Assembly: GCA_022845955.1 (NCBI GenBank) | Contig: AP025576.1 | Span: 3,100,001 to 3,164,000, forward strand | Reading direction: 5' to 3' | From: Lachnospiraceae bacterium | GTDB taxonomy: Bacteria > Bacillota > Clostridia > Lachnospirales > Lachnospiraceae | DNA: 64,000 nucleotides | The notes under the pieces: generated by a model | The model's database searches: none | Seen by the model: the letters and a program-made list of their open reading frames with translations, nothing else | Told to the model about the DNA's origin: nothing | Position numbers and translations under genes: made by a program | Shown here: positions 44,553-52,904 of the stretch, piece by piece | Numbering within the stretch: the stretch's first letter is position 1 | How the letters are laid out: every line of letters begins with the position of its first letter

Positions 44553-44559
44553 GGAACTG

Positions 44560-44616
44560 CGATACAACTTCCGGTTTGCAGAGCTGTGAAGCTGTGAAGC
44601 TTAGAAGTTGGAGGTG
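44560..44616. repeat. inverted-repeat junction between Nudix and HAD genes
   Basis: CAACTTC (44564-44570) and GAAGTTG (44604-44610) are exact inverted copies separated by 33 bases, with tandem GCTGTGAA inside. Similar GGAAGTTGGAGG precedes the HIT gene, and CAACTTCC follows the stops of this HAD gene (45304-45311) and of the HAD gene at 56415. It is the best example of the junction motif discussed in the findings. Confidence 0.55.
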
Positions 44617-44625
44617 GGAAATTCT

Positions 44626-45297
44626 TTGAAAGTTGTAGTTTTTGATTTAGGCGGGACGTTAATGCAGTATGCAGGGATGCCTGTTTCGTGGGTAGATTAT
44701 TATTATCAGGGGTTTGATTCAATTATTCAAAAATCCAACAGCAGTATTTCTAAAGAAGCCGTTAAAGAATCACTTCAAATGTTAAAGGAATTCAATCCCA
44801 GAATACATTATAGGGAAATTGAATATTCAGCAGTTTTTATTTTTACTAAGATATTAGAGCATTGGCACATCGATATTCCGGTGCAAAGTTGTATAGATAT
44901 TTTTTGGGAAGGATTAAAGTTAGAGGTTGAAATATATTCGGACACTTTGGATGTATTACAAAAACTAAAGGAAAATGGTTATGTGATAGCAACGCTTACT
45001 GATTTACCCAATGCAATGCCTGATGAAATTTTTAAAAGGGACATATCAAAATTGCTTGGCTTTTTCGATTATTATGTTTCCTCTTCTGTTGCAGGATATA
45101 GGAAGCCAAATTGTAAAGGACTTCAAATGATAGCTGAAAAATTTGACATTCCGATTACAGAGTTGGTTTTTGTTGGTGATGAAGAAAAAGACAGAAAAAC
45201 AGCTTTTAATGCTAATTGTAAATTTGTTCAGATACAACGTACAAATAAGAAAGATGAGAACATTAGTAGTTTGTATGAATTATTAGAAATACTGTAG
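44626..45297 (+). CDS. HAD family hydrolase
   Basis: 223 residues. Motif I is VVFDLGGTLMQ, in which the second Asp of the usual DxDxT is Gly; motif II TLTDLP, motif III Lys in YRKPNCKG and motif IV VFVGDEEKD are present. The start is probably TTG 44626, ten bases after GGAGGT. AT-rich; part of the small-gene run. Substrate unknown. Confidence 0.85.
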   Translation: MKVVVFDLGGTLMQYAGMPVSWVDYYYQGFDSIIQKSNSSISKEAVKESLQMLKEFNPRIHYREIEYSAVFIFTKILEHWHIDIPVQSCIDIFWEGLKLEVEIYSDTLDVLQKLKENGYVIATLTDLPNAMPDEIFKRDISKLLGFFDYYVSSSVAGYRKPNCKGLQMIAEKFDIPITELVFVGDEEKDRKTAFNANCKFVQIQRTNKKDENISSLYELLEIL

Positions 45298-45413
45298 CAG
45301 AGAGCAACTTCCAGTTGAACAGATATAAAATGATTATGAATGGAAGCCGGTTTCTAACGAGGTGCTTTGAACGGCATTAACAGAATGAACAATAGAAAGA
45401 AAAATGGGAAGAA

Positions 45414-45998
45414 ATGGGCAAAAACTTAATTACAGAACGGATGATTTTAAAAAGCATATCGCAAGAAGACAGAGTATTTATCTTTTCTGAATTTTCGGAC
45501 AGCAAAATAACAAAATACTTATATGATCAGGAACCGTTGACTGATATAAAACAAGCGGATGCAATTATTCAGACCTACACCCACCCCGAGTATGAAGGAC
45601 TTTACCGTTGGATTTTAGTGAGAAAGACAGATAAACGAAAAATGGGAACCTGCGGTTTTCACTGTTTTAATAAAGAGGAAGGAACGATTGAGATAGGGTA
45701 TGACTTGCAGGAAGAATTTTGGGGAAATGGATATATGCAAGAAGCTTTGAAGGAAATAATAGGATATGGAATGGAGAAAATGATGTTAAAGCAGATCTAT
45801 GCGCATATATATTTTGGCAATGAAAAATCCATTGCAGTTTCTGAAAAGCTTGGCTTCATCAAAAGCCAGGAAGTGTATAATTGCACATTAGGGAATAAGG
45901 ACTATTTGCATCATATATATTTTTGGGATTGCAGCAACCTGAAATTAGGCAAAAACAGGAAAACTGCTCATAACACAAGTGGCGAAAATAGATTATAG
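45414..45998 (+). CDS. GNAT N-acetyltransferase (RimJ/RimL-like)
   Basis: 194 residues. LITERMILKSISQEDR at the N-terminus, MGTCGFHCFNKEEGTIEIGY, EFWGNGYMQEAL (acetyl-CoA loop) and NEKSIAVSEKLGF are standard RimJ/RimL-type GNAT motifs. Likely acetylates a small molecule or a protein N-terminus. Weak ribosome site (GGGAAGA). The C-terminal basic tail overlaps the upstream extension of the next gene. Confidence 0.88.
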   Translation: MGKNLITERMILKSISQEDRVFIFSEFSDSKITKYLYDQEPLTDIKQADAIIQTYTHPEYEGLYRWILVRKTDKRKMGTCGFHCFNKEEGTIEIGYDLQEEFWGNGYMQEALKEIIGYGMEKMMLKQIYAHIYFGNEKSIAVSEKLGFIKSQEVYNCTLGNKDYLHHIYFWDCSNLKLGKNRKTAHNTSGENRL

Positions 45999-46029
45999 AA
46001 AGGTTCGTAGAAACGGAGGTGAGAAGAAA

Positions 46030-46548
46030 ATGGAGATATTTATTGATGAAATTATATTAAGGACCGTTACAGAGGGTGATATTGAAGAAATTGCAAGGAT
46101 GTGGGACTGCCCCAATGAAGTGACAATAGAAGATGCTTATCAGGCGTTAAAATATATGGAACAGACTCATAATAAAAACCGCCCGAAGGCAATCTGCCAC
46201 TTATGCCTTGCTGTATTTCAAAAGAAGAACCCAAAAAAGATAATAGGATGGTGTGGATTAGATGGGGAAGCAGAACCAGGAAAGACGGTTTTATTTTATA
46301 ATATAGATAAGGAATTCCGAAATAGGGGTTATGCAACACAATGCGTTATGGAATTACTAAAATATGCTTTTGAGGGTATGGAGTATGATGTAATTTATGG
46401 CGGCTGTTCCAAAGACAATTATGCATCCTATAGAGTCATGCAAAAAGTGGGTATGAGAAATGATGCCTTTTATGAAAATGGGGATCCTGTTTTTTGCATA
46501 GATAAGGAGGCTTATCACTATGAAGTAAAAAAGGTTATGGAAAAGTAA
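46030..46548 (+). CDS. GNAT N-acetyltransferase (RimJ/RimL-like)
   Basis: 172 residues from ATG 46030, which follows GGAGGTGAG; the frame extends to 45979 without a better site. DEIILRTVTEGDIEEIARMW, KIIGWCGLDGE, YNIDKEFRNRGYATQCVMEL and YASYRVMQKVGM identify a GNAT. A TTATAGAAAGGTTCG stretch before it repeats the one before the Nudix gene. Confidence 0.87.
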   Translation: MEIFIDEIILRTVTEGDIEEIARMWDCPNEVTIEDAYQALKYMEQTHNKNRPKAICHLCLAVFQKKNPKKIIGWCGLDGEAEPGKTVLFYNIDKEFRNRGYATQCVMELLKYAFEGMEYDVIYGGCSKDNYASYRVMQKVGMRNDAFYENGDPVFCIDKEAYHYEVKKVMEK

Positions 46549-46621
46549 CATGACCTAATCGAACTGTCTTCAGCATCAATCAGAAATGGTTGGTGCTTTT
46601 CTTTTTGAAGGGGGAAAACAG

Positions 46622-47121
46622 ATGGCCAAAATCATTTTTACTTCCAGTTACACGAAGGACACACCACCAGCCCATCTGGAAAACTATGTCCGTTACATCA
46701 GCACCAGGGAAGGGGTAGACAAGATAGACGAAAGCAAAAGCCATTTATCCGCCACAAAAAGTCAGAAAAGACTCATCAAACAGCTGCTTCAGGATATTAC
46801 AAAGGCTAATGAATTATTAGAGTATAAAGATTTCTGTCAGAAGCCTACCATGGGGAATGCTTCTGCGTTTATTTCCTGTGTGCTGGAACAGAACATGGAT
46901 TGACTTTGAAAAAGAAAAATTATATAGACTACATTGCAAACCGCCCCCGCGTGGAACGGATAGGAGGGCATGGGTTATTCACAGATGCAGGCCGGCCGGG
47001 CTATGACCGCGGGGAACAATGGATGGCGCTGCTCCGTTCCAAACGTGCCATGCTCTGCCGGGAAATGAAAATCGACAGTGCCAGTCTGCGTTGGTATGCG
47101 GCGTTGCTAAACCTACCGTAA
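46622..47121 (+). pseudogene. frameshifted MobP3-type relaxase remnant
   Basis: Frame 1 (to 46903) gives MAKIIFTSSYTKDTPPAHLE, NYVRYISTREGVDKIDE and ISCVLEQNMD; the reading continues in a second frame from 46900 with NYIDYIANRPRVERIGGHGL, FTDAGRP, then after an internal deletion GYDRGEQWMALLRSKRAMLC and LRWYAAL, ending at TAA. This is the N-terminus of MobP3 relaxases of integrative mobilisable elements in Clostridia. No downstream catalytic HxH part, so transfer function is lost. Confidence 0.8.
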
Positions 47122-47221
47122 TCTATAGCCCCTTTCACCTATTTTAACATAGCAGTAATTAAAGAGGAAAGATTTAGAAAAATGACGTGCTGGATCCTTT
47201 TGCTTTGAGCTTAAGAAACAA

Positions 47222-47261
47222 TTGACAATATGACCAGAAACATCTATAATTACTATAGTAA
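47222..47261 (+). promoter_or_regulatory. consensus promoter and palindromic operator of the marR operon
   Basis: TTGACA (47222-47227), exactly 17 bases, TATAAT (47245-47250), a perfect sigma-A promoter. TTACTATAGTAA (47250-47261), a perfect 12-base palindrome, begins at the last base of the -10 box and covers the start site, as expected for an autorepressing MarR protein. Confidence 0.85.
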
Positions 47262-47302
47262 ATAAATTGACTGTAAATAAATTTACCAAAAGGAAAATGA
47301 AT

Positions 47303-47758
47303 ATGACAAAGAACGATAAACGGAACGCATATCTGTATTGTAAGTTTCGTGATGAGCAGTTTGCCCTCTATGATGAGTACGCCAAAAAGAATGGAATGCT
47401 TATGAAAACCCTGCTCGTTCTGAATGTTCTCTATTATGCCAAAACAGGCATGACACAGCGGGATATTTGTCAGAAAACATTTCAATCAAAACAGACAGTG
47501 AATTTGATTATTAAAAATCTTTTAAATGATGGGTACATTACTGTTTGCGAAGACCCGGATAACGGGAGAAATAAACTTGTGGCAATGACTGATAAAGGAC
47601 GGGCCTATGCGAAGGTACCGGTTACACACATCACGCACTCGGAGGATACTGCAATGTCCATGTTCACACCGGAGGAACAGGAGCAGCTAATCAGCCTGTC
47701 AAGGAGATTTACAAAAAACCTGACGGATTTAATCAATGGAAGCGGGGATGAAACATGA
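47303..47758 (+). CDS. MarR family regulator
   Basis: 151 residues with a winged helix: MTQRDICQKTFQSKQTVNLI followed by LLNDGYITVCEDPDNGRNKL. Start ATG 47303 is eight bases after AAAGGA; ATG 47297 is only two bases from it. The operator over its promoter suggests control of the whole DUF1848-radical SAM-mutM group. The stop overlaps the DUF1848 start by four bases. Confidence 0.9.
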   Translation: MTKNDKRNAYLYCKFRDEQFALYDEYAKKNGMLMKTLLVLNVLYYAKTGMTQRDICQKTFQSKQTVNLIIKNLLNDGYITVCEDPDNGRNKLVAMTDKGRAYAKVPVTHITHSEDTAMSMFTPEEQEQLISLSRRFTKNLTDLINGSGDET

Positions 47759-48702
47759 TACTTAACACAGGCGGCAGAACAGACACTGTTCAATATTATA
47801 CAAAATGGCTTTTAAAACGATTTAAAGAAGGCTATGTGCTTTCGCGCAATCCTTTGTTCCCAAACAAGGTTACTCACTATGAACTAACCCCGGATAAGGT
47901 AGATTGTGTTGTATTCTGCTCTAAAAATTATGAGCCGATACTAAATGAACTGAGGGGCGTTACAAGCAAATTCAACACCTATTTTCACTACACCATAACC
48001 GCTTATGGTAAGGACATGGAACCCGGTGTGCCGACCATAAAAAAAAGTATGGAAACGCTGAAAAAGCTATCGGCCATTGTTGGAAAACAACGTGTTGCAT
48101 GGCGGTATGACCCTGTGCTGCTGACAGGAAAATATACGATTCAAACACATCTGGATACCTTTGAGAAGATGGCAAAGGAGCTTGCTCCTTTCGTTGATCG
48201 TTGCATTTTCAGCTTTGTAGAGATGTATAAAAAGCTGGAAACCAATATGCCGGAGCTGATACCGCTTACAGATACGGACAGGGCTGTCCTGGCAAAAGGT
48301 TTAGGAGAGACAGCCGCAAAATATGGTTTATATATTCAGACCTGCGGAACAAACGGTGAATATTCGCAATACGGGATACATTCTTCCGGGTGTATGACAC
48401 TTGATATTCTTGGTGGTGCAAACGGTATTGTGTTTAGGGACTTAAAACACAAAGGAATGCGTCAAGGCTGCCATTGTATCGACAGTCGTGATATCGGTGC
48501 ATACGATACCTGTCTGAACGGCTGTAAATACTGCTACGCAAACAAGAATCCCCAAAAAGCATTTGAGAATTACAAGTACCATGATCCGGATTCCCCGCTT
48601 CTTTTAGGGCATTTAAAGGAAACGGATACCGTTCAGGAAGGAATGCAAAAGACCTATCTAAAAGGCGGTATCACTTGCGGACAGCAAGAATTGGATTTGT
48701 AA
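47755..48702 (+). CDS. DUF1848 family protein with C-terminal radical SAM-type Cys motif
   Basis: 315 residues, function unknown. The N-terminal part (MILNTGGRTDTVQYYTKWLL, NKVTHYELTPDKVDCVVF) matches DUF1848. Near the C-terminus come Cys239-x-Cys241 and then CLNGCKYCYA with Cys253, Cys257 and Cys260, the CX3CX2C spacing of radical SAM enzymes but at the wrong end of the protein. An iron-sulfur cluster is likely. It is translationally coupled to marR and precedes a genuine radical SAM gene. Confidence 0.88.
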   Translation: MILNTGGRTDTVQYYTKWLLKRFKEGYVLSRNPLFPNKVTHYELTPDKVDCVVFCSKNYEPILNELRGVTSKFNTYFHYTITAYGKDMEPGVPTIKKSMETLKKLSAIVGKQRVAWRYDPVLLTGKYTIQTHLDTFEKMAKELAPFVDRCIFSFVEMYKKLETNMPELIPLTDTDRAVLAKGLGETAAKYGLYIQTCGTNGEYSQYGIHSSGCMTLDILGGANGIVFRDLKHKGMRQGCHCIDSRDIGAYDTCLNGCKYCYANKNPQKAFENYKYHDPDSPLLLGHLKETDTVQEGMQKTYLKGGITCGQQELDL

Positions 48703-48723
48703 AAGAGAAAAGAGGGAAACGGA

Positions 48724-48972
48724 ATGGAATTATTTGAGACCATCAAGAAAAGAAGAATCACCAGAAAATTTTCTGATAAAGAAGTTGTCGTGTATTGAAT
48801 CCATGATTGAAGCCGGCACATTGGCCCCGACAGAAGTATTTTTCAGTTAATAGGCTGTAAAAGAGGATACGCTCTCCCTTATATCATTGGTGTCGGACAT
48901 CCAAGTGAAACAGCCTATTATCCGGAAGAAGCAGAGTTTGATAAAAAAAGAATTCATATAAATCGGTGGTAA
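48724..48972 (+). pseudogene. eroded nitroreductase gene
   Basis: Starts MELFETIKKRRITRKFSDKE and shifts frame at about 48795 to CIESMIEAGTLAPT. After a large internal deletion it resumes with GYALPYIIGVGHPSETAYYP and ends RIHINRW-TAA, the typical nitroreductase C-terminus. Roughly half of the gene is gone. Confidence 0.75.
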
Positions 48973-49118
48973 TGGCGATGGAATTTAATGAAGTTATCAA
49001 TAAAAGAAAAACCAGCAGAGAATTTACAAATAAGGAAGTGGATTTTGAAGCCATAAAAAGTATTCTGGAGCAGTACGATACATATCCGGAAAAGCAAATG
49101 TATATGGGGAAATGGTAA
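48972..49118 (+). pseudogene. second nitroreductase N-terminal fragment
   Basis: 48 codons that overlap the preceding stop (TAATG). MEFNEVINKRKTSREFTNKE and VDFEAIKSIL match the start of nitroreductases, then a jump to YPEKQMYMGKW and a stop. The gene therefore was a tandem paralogue of the first remnant and is also internally deleted. The radical SAM gene starts two bases downstream. Confidence 0.65.
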
Positions 49119-49119
49119 A

Positions 49120-50007
49120 ATGGAGCAGCTTATTATTAAACAAATCGAAACAAAAAATGTGCTGACCAAGTCTAATCTTCCCGTCAGTGATTATTCCGTT
49201 AATCCCTATGTAGGTTGTACTCACGCCTGCAAATATTGTTATGCAAGTTTTATGAAACGCTTTACCAATCACACGGAGCCTTGGGGCGATTTTTTAGACG
49301 TAAAGATATGGCCTGCAATCAAAAATCCGCAGAAATATGCTGGCAAGGAACTGTTCTTTGGCTCTGTTACAGACCCCTACAATCCGCAGGAAGAAACTTG
49401 CCTGCGTACCCGCACATTACTGGAGCAGCTGCAAGGCAGCGGGATTACGTTAAGCATACAGACCAAATCCGATTTGGTTCTTCGGGATCTTGATTTGATA
49501 AAAACCTTTCCGGATGCAAGAGTTGGGTTCAGTATCAATACACTTGATGAAGCTTTTAAGGACGATATGGACAAGGCGGTCAGTATTCAAAGAAGATTGT
49601 CTGCGATGAAGCAGGTTTATGAAGCGGGTATAAGAACCACCTGTTTTATATCACCTATTTTTCCGGGTATTACAGATGTTCCGGCCATCATTGACAGAAT
49701 AAAGAATCAATGCAATCTGGTATGGCTGGAAAACCTGAATCTTCGCGGCAGCTATAAGTCAGCCATAATGGAATACATCAAAGAAAGACATCCTGACCTG
49801 ATTTCGTTATATGATGAAATCTATCGGAATGGCAGCCGGTTTTATTGGGAAACCCTGGATCGTAGTATCCGTTCCTATGCGGAAGAAAACAGGCTGGAAT
49901 ATGTGCGTGCTGATGACAGTATGAAAAATCCGTTTGATGCCCCGCCTGTTATTGTAAATTATTTCTACCATGAAGAAATCAAAAAAACTGCAAGGAAAGG
50001 CGGTTAA
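49120..50007 (+). CDS. radical SAM protein, SPL (spore photoproduct lyase-like) family
   Basis: 295 residues. The radical SAM motif CTHACKYCYA provides Cys33, Cys37 and Cys40; FGSVTDPYNPQE and the LSIQTKSDLVLRDLDL segment are typical of the SPL/COG1533 group. Whether it repairs spore photoproduct or another lesion is not settled. mutM starts four bases after its stop, a repair-oriented pairing. Coding density suggests cotranscription with marR-DUF1848. Confidence 0.9.
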   Translation: MEQLIIKQIETKNVLTKSNLPVSDYSVNPYVGCTHACKYCYASFMKRFTNHTEPWGDFLDVKIWPAIKNPQKYAGKELFFGSVTDPYNPQEETCLRTRTLLEQLQGSGITLSIQTKSDLVLRDLDLIKTFPDARVGFSINTLDEAFKDDMDKAVSIQRRLSAMKQVYEAGIRTTCFISPIFPGITDVPAIIDRIKNQCNLVWLENLNLRGSYKSAIMEYIKERHPDLISLYDEIYRNGSRFYWETLDRSIRSYAEENRLEYVRADDSMKNPFDAPPVIVNYFYHEEIKKTARKGG

Positions 50008-50011
50008 TGAA

Positions 50012-50842
50012 ATGCCAGAAATGCCTGAAGTTGAAGTAATCAGAAGAATCCTTGAGCCACAGCTTAAAGATAAGCAAATTACAGATGTTGAAATTTTGAA
50101 CAAGCAGGTTATTGCTTATCCCGATGAAAATATCTTTGCAGAATTGCTTACAAAGCAGACAATTAGGAGTATGAGCCGCAGAGGAAAATATCTTACCATT
50201 CATTTTGATAATGGGGACAGTCTTGCGCTCCACCTGCGGATGACGGGACAGCTGCTTGTAATGCCGCAGGATATGCCGGTTGAAAAGCATACGCATCTAC
50301 TTGTAACTTTATCTGACGAGATGCAGATCCGCTACATAGATGTGCGCCGTTTTGGCCGGTTTTGGTATCTGAAATCCGATGAAGCTGATACTCTCACAGG
50401 GCAGGATAAGCTGGGAACAGAGCCTTTAGATGATGCGCTTACTCCATCCTATCTGAAATATAAACTTGCCAAGAGAAAAAAAACAATTAAAGAGATGTTG
50501 CATGACCAGTCCATTGTGGCCGGTATCGGGAATATTTACTCTGATGAAATACTATTTGCTGCAGGAATTTATCCGGAAACGAAGTGTACGGATTTGGAAG
50601 ATTCCGACTGGAACAGGCTATCTGCAAAAATAAAGGAAGTCATTGCCTGGGGCGTTGATGTCAATAAAATGACTCCTGAGGAATACCTTGCAGGTAAGGG
50701 AAAGGAATACCGCAATATTCCATATTTGCGTGTTTACGGCCGTCTTGGTCAGCATTGCGGAGATTGCGGGACGGTAATAGAAAAAATAACCATAGGTGGG
50801 CGCAGCAGCTGCTTTTGCCCGGTTTGCCAGAAAAAGCTATGA
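50012..50842 (+). CDS. mutM: formamidopyrimidine-DNA glycosylase
   Basis: Removes 8-oxoguanine and formamidopyrimidines and nicks the DNA. 276 residues starting MPEMPEVEVIRR, so that after Met removal Pro and Glu form the catalytic N-terminus. RGKYL carries the conserved Lys, HDQSIVAGIGNIYSDEILF is the helix-two-turn-helix, and QHCGDCG...CPVCQ is the zinc finger. The longer frame from 49970 would bury the catalytic Pro and is rejected. Confidence 0.95.
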   Translation: MPEMPEVEVIRRILEPQLKDKQITDVEILNKQVIAYPDENIFAELLTKQTIRSMSRRGKYLTIHFDNGDSLALHLRMTGQLLVMPQDMPVEKHTHLLVTLSDEMQIRYIDVRRFGRFWYLKSDEADTLTGQDKLGTEPLDDALTPSYLKYKLAKRKKTIKEMLHDQSIVAGIGNIYSDEILFAAGIYPETKCTDLEDSDWNRLSAKIKEVIAWGVDVNKMTPEEYLAGKGKEYRNIPYLRVYGRLGQHCGDCGTVIEKITIGGRSSCFCPVCQKKL

Positions 50843-50875
50843 TGGCAGCGCAAATACTTAATGTTGTCTGAAAAG

Positions 50876-51763
50876 TTAATTCAAAACATTGTTGAAGTTC
50901 TCACGGAGCCTTTTCAGGAAAAGTTCTGCTATCGGGGTGAAAACCTGGTACTTTTTCCATATCAGGTATATGTTTGATTCGAGCTTAGGCGTAAGAGGGC
51001 GGAAAACAAGGCCTGTATCGGGATGCGTGTCAATGAGATGCTGGAATGTTAAAAGGTAGCCAAGCCTTTCTTTAACAAAGAGTGAACCATTATAAGATAA
51101 ACGGAACGATCCTTCAAGGTGCAGTTTATCCATACGGTTGCCACACCATTTAGGAATGTCATAGTTCCAACTTTGTTCGGAACAAAACAAGGGAAGCCCA
51201 ATGAGGTCATCGACACAGATGGCCTCTTTTGCTGCCAGCGGACAATCCGCAGGCATGACAATACCCCACAAATCAACGCCGGGAAATGCTAAATAGTGGT
51301 ATTTTGCCTGGTTGGGTTCCTGTACCAGTACCGCAAAATCAATTATTCCTTTGTCAAGTTTTTCTGTGACCTGTTCTGTGTCGCCGCTGGTGATATGGTA
51401 ATGCAAGTCCGGGTATGCCTCTTTGAATTTTCGGATAACAGAAGCAAGATGTCTGATTTGATAAGATTCTGCCAGGCCAAAGTAAATATCCCCGCCTAAA
51501 ACGTCATCTAAGGTCTGAAATTCTTCCGTGATTTTGTCAGCCAATTTGATCAAATCCGCAGCCCGTTTTCGCAGCAAAATTCCTTCTTCTGTTAGTTGGA
51601 TACTAAAACTGTGCCGTGTGAACAGTTTTTTTCCAAGCTCATCTTCCAGGGTTTTTAGCTGCTTGGAAAGTGTAGGCTGGGTAACGTGAAGCAGTTCTGC
51701 TGCCCTTGTCATATTTTCTTCTCTTGCAACTGCAAGAAAATATCTCATGGTTCTAAGTTCCAT
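50876..51763 (-). CDS. LysR family transcriptional regulator
   Basis: 295 residues. N-terminal winged helix MRYFLAVAREENMTRAAELL and HVTQPTLSKQLKTLEDELG, then a periplasmic-binding-like effector domain. ATG 51763 follows AAGGAG on the minus strand. It is divergent from the alpha/beta hydrolase gene, the likely target. An inverted repeat ATGATAT...ATATCAT (about 51779-51804) in the shared 125-base region is a candidate binding site. Confidence 0.93.
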   Translation of the reverse strand: MELRTMRYFLAVAREENMTRAAELLHVTQPTLSKQLKTLEDELGKKLFTRHSFSIQLTEEGILLRKRAADLIKLADKITEEFQTLDDVLGGDIYFGLAESYQIRHLASVIRKFKEAYPDLHYHITSGDTEQVTEKLDKGIIDFAVLVQEPNQAKYHYLAFPGVDLWGIVMPADCPLAAKEAICVDDLIGLPLFCSEQSWNYDIPKWCGNRMDKLHLEGSFRLSYNGSLFVKERLGYLLTFQHLIDTHPDTGLVFRPLTPKLESNIYLIWKKYQVFTPIAELFLKRLRENFNNVLN

Positions 51764-51777
51764 ATCTCTGCTCCTTT

Positions 51778-51809
51778 TAATGATATTCATAAATTTCATA
51801 TCATGATAT
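51778..51809. promoter_or_regulatory. candidate LysR binding site
   Basis: ATGATAT and ATATCAT are inverted copies about a helical turn apart, the second overlapping the 12-base palindrome ATATCATGATAT (51798-51809). The site lies between the divergent LysR and hydrolase genes. Confidence 0.45.
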
Positions 51810-51888
51810 AAAGTATAGCCATTAGCAGCTCAAAAATCAAGAAAGTATAATAAAGACACAACAAGTAGAGAAAGGATGAGAATATAAA

Positions 51889-52881
51889 ATGAGGAAACTT
51901 AAATTAACAAACGAATGGGACAAAACATTTCCTCTAAGTGAAAAGGTGAACCATCGCAAGGTGACGTTCCATAACCGTTACGGTATTACACTGGCGGCAG
52001 ATCTCTATGAACCTAAAGCGGCATTTGGGGAACTGGCGGCGATTGCGGTATGCGGACCATTTGGCGCGGTTAAGGAACAGGCGGCAGGCCTGTATGCTCA
52101 GACCATGGCAGAGCGCGGTTTTCTCACGATTGCATTTGACCCCTCCTATACTGGTGAAAGCGGCGGGGAACCCCGGTATATGGCTTCACCGGACATTAAC
52201 ACCGAAGATTATCAGGCGGCGGTAGATTTCCTTTCTGTTCAGGACAATGTTGACCCGGAAAAAATCGGCATTATTGGTATCTGCGGATGGGGCGGTCTGG
52301 CTCTGAATGCAGCTGCATTGGATACCCGTATTAAGGTGACAGTAGCCTCCACGATGTATGATATGTCCCGTGTCAATGCTAACGGTTATTTTGATGCGGA
52401 GGATTCTGCTGATGCCAGATATACGAAAAAAGCGGCCATGAATGCGAGGCGGACTGCCGATTATGAAAATGACAGCTATGCTCTGGGCGGCGGTGTTGTT
52501 GACCCGCTCCCCAATGATGCCCCTTTTTTCGTGACAGATTATCACGACTATTACAAAACCGGGCGCGGATATCATAAACGCTCCTTAAATTCCAACGGAG
52601 GATGGAATCAGATTGGATGTATGTCTTTTATGAACCAGCCGATTTTACGGTACAGTAATGAAATCCGTAGCGCTGTATTGGTAATTCATGGGGAGAAGGC
52701 CCATTCCTGCTATTTCAGCCATGATGCGTATGCGGCTATGGTAAAGGATAACCTTTACACGGATAATAAGGAATTGCTGATGATTCCGGATGCCGTTCAT
52801 ACGGACCTGTACGATGGTGGCGGAAAAGATGCCATTCCATTTGATAAAATCCAGACATTCTTCATGGAATATCTGAAATAA
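51889..52881 (+). CDS. alpha/beta hydrolase with Cys nucleophile motif
   Basis: 330 residues with an alpha/beta hydrolase core. The nucleophile elbow reads GICGWGG, placing Cys132 where lipases and esterases have Ser, as in dienelactone hydrolases. The His is probably in IPDAVHTDLYDG near the C-terminus, with an acid in the preceding strand. Related proteins are annotated as dienelactone-type or peptidase-like hydrolases. Weak ribosome site (AAAGGATGAG). Confidence 0.87.
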   Translation: MRKLKLTNEWDKTFPLSEKVNHRKVTFHNRYGITLAADLYEPKAAFGELAAIAVCGPFGAVKEQAAGLYAQTMAERGFLTIAFDPSYTGESGGEPRYMASPDINTEDYQAAVDFLSVQDNVDPEKIGIIGICGWGGLALNAAALDTRIKVTVASTMYDMSRVNANGYFDAEDSADARYTKKAAMNARRTADYENDSYALGGGVVDPLPNDAPFFVTDYHDYYKTGRGYHKRSLNSNGGWNQIGCMSFMNQPILRYSNEIRSAVLVIHGEKAHSCYFSHDAYAAMVKDNLYTDNKELLMIPDAVHTDLYDGGGKDAIPFDKIQTFFMEYLK

Positions 52882-52904
52882 GCGGATAGTCAAAAAATGG
52901 CTGG

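Noticed and set aside
43597..46030. Classical integron array
   Set aside because: Junctions do not fit RYYYAAC/GTTRRRY attC pairs and no integron integrase is present; kept only as a cassette-like finding.
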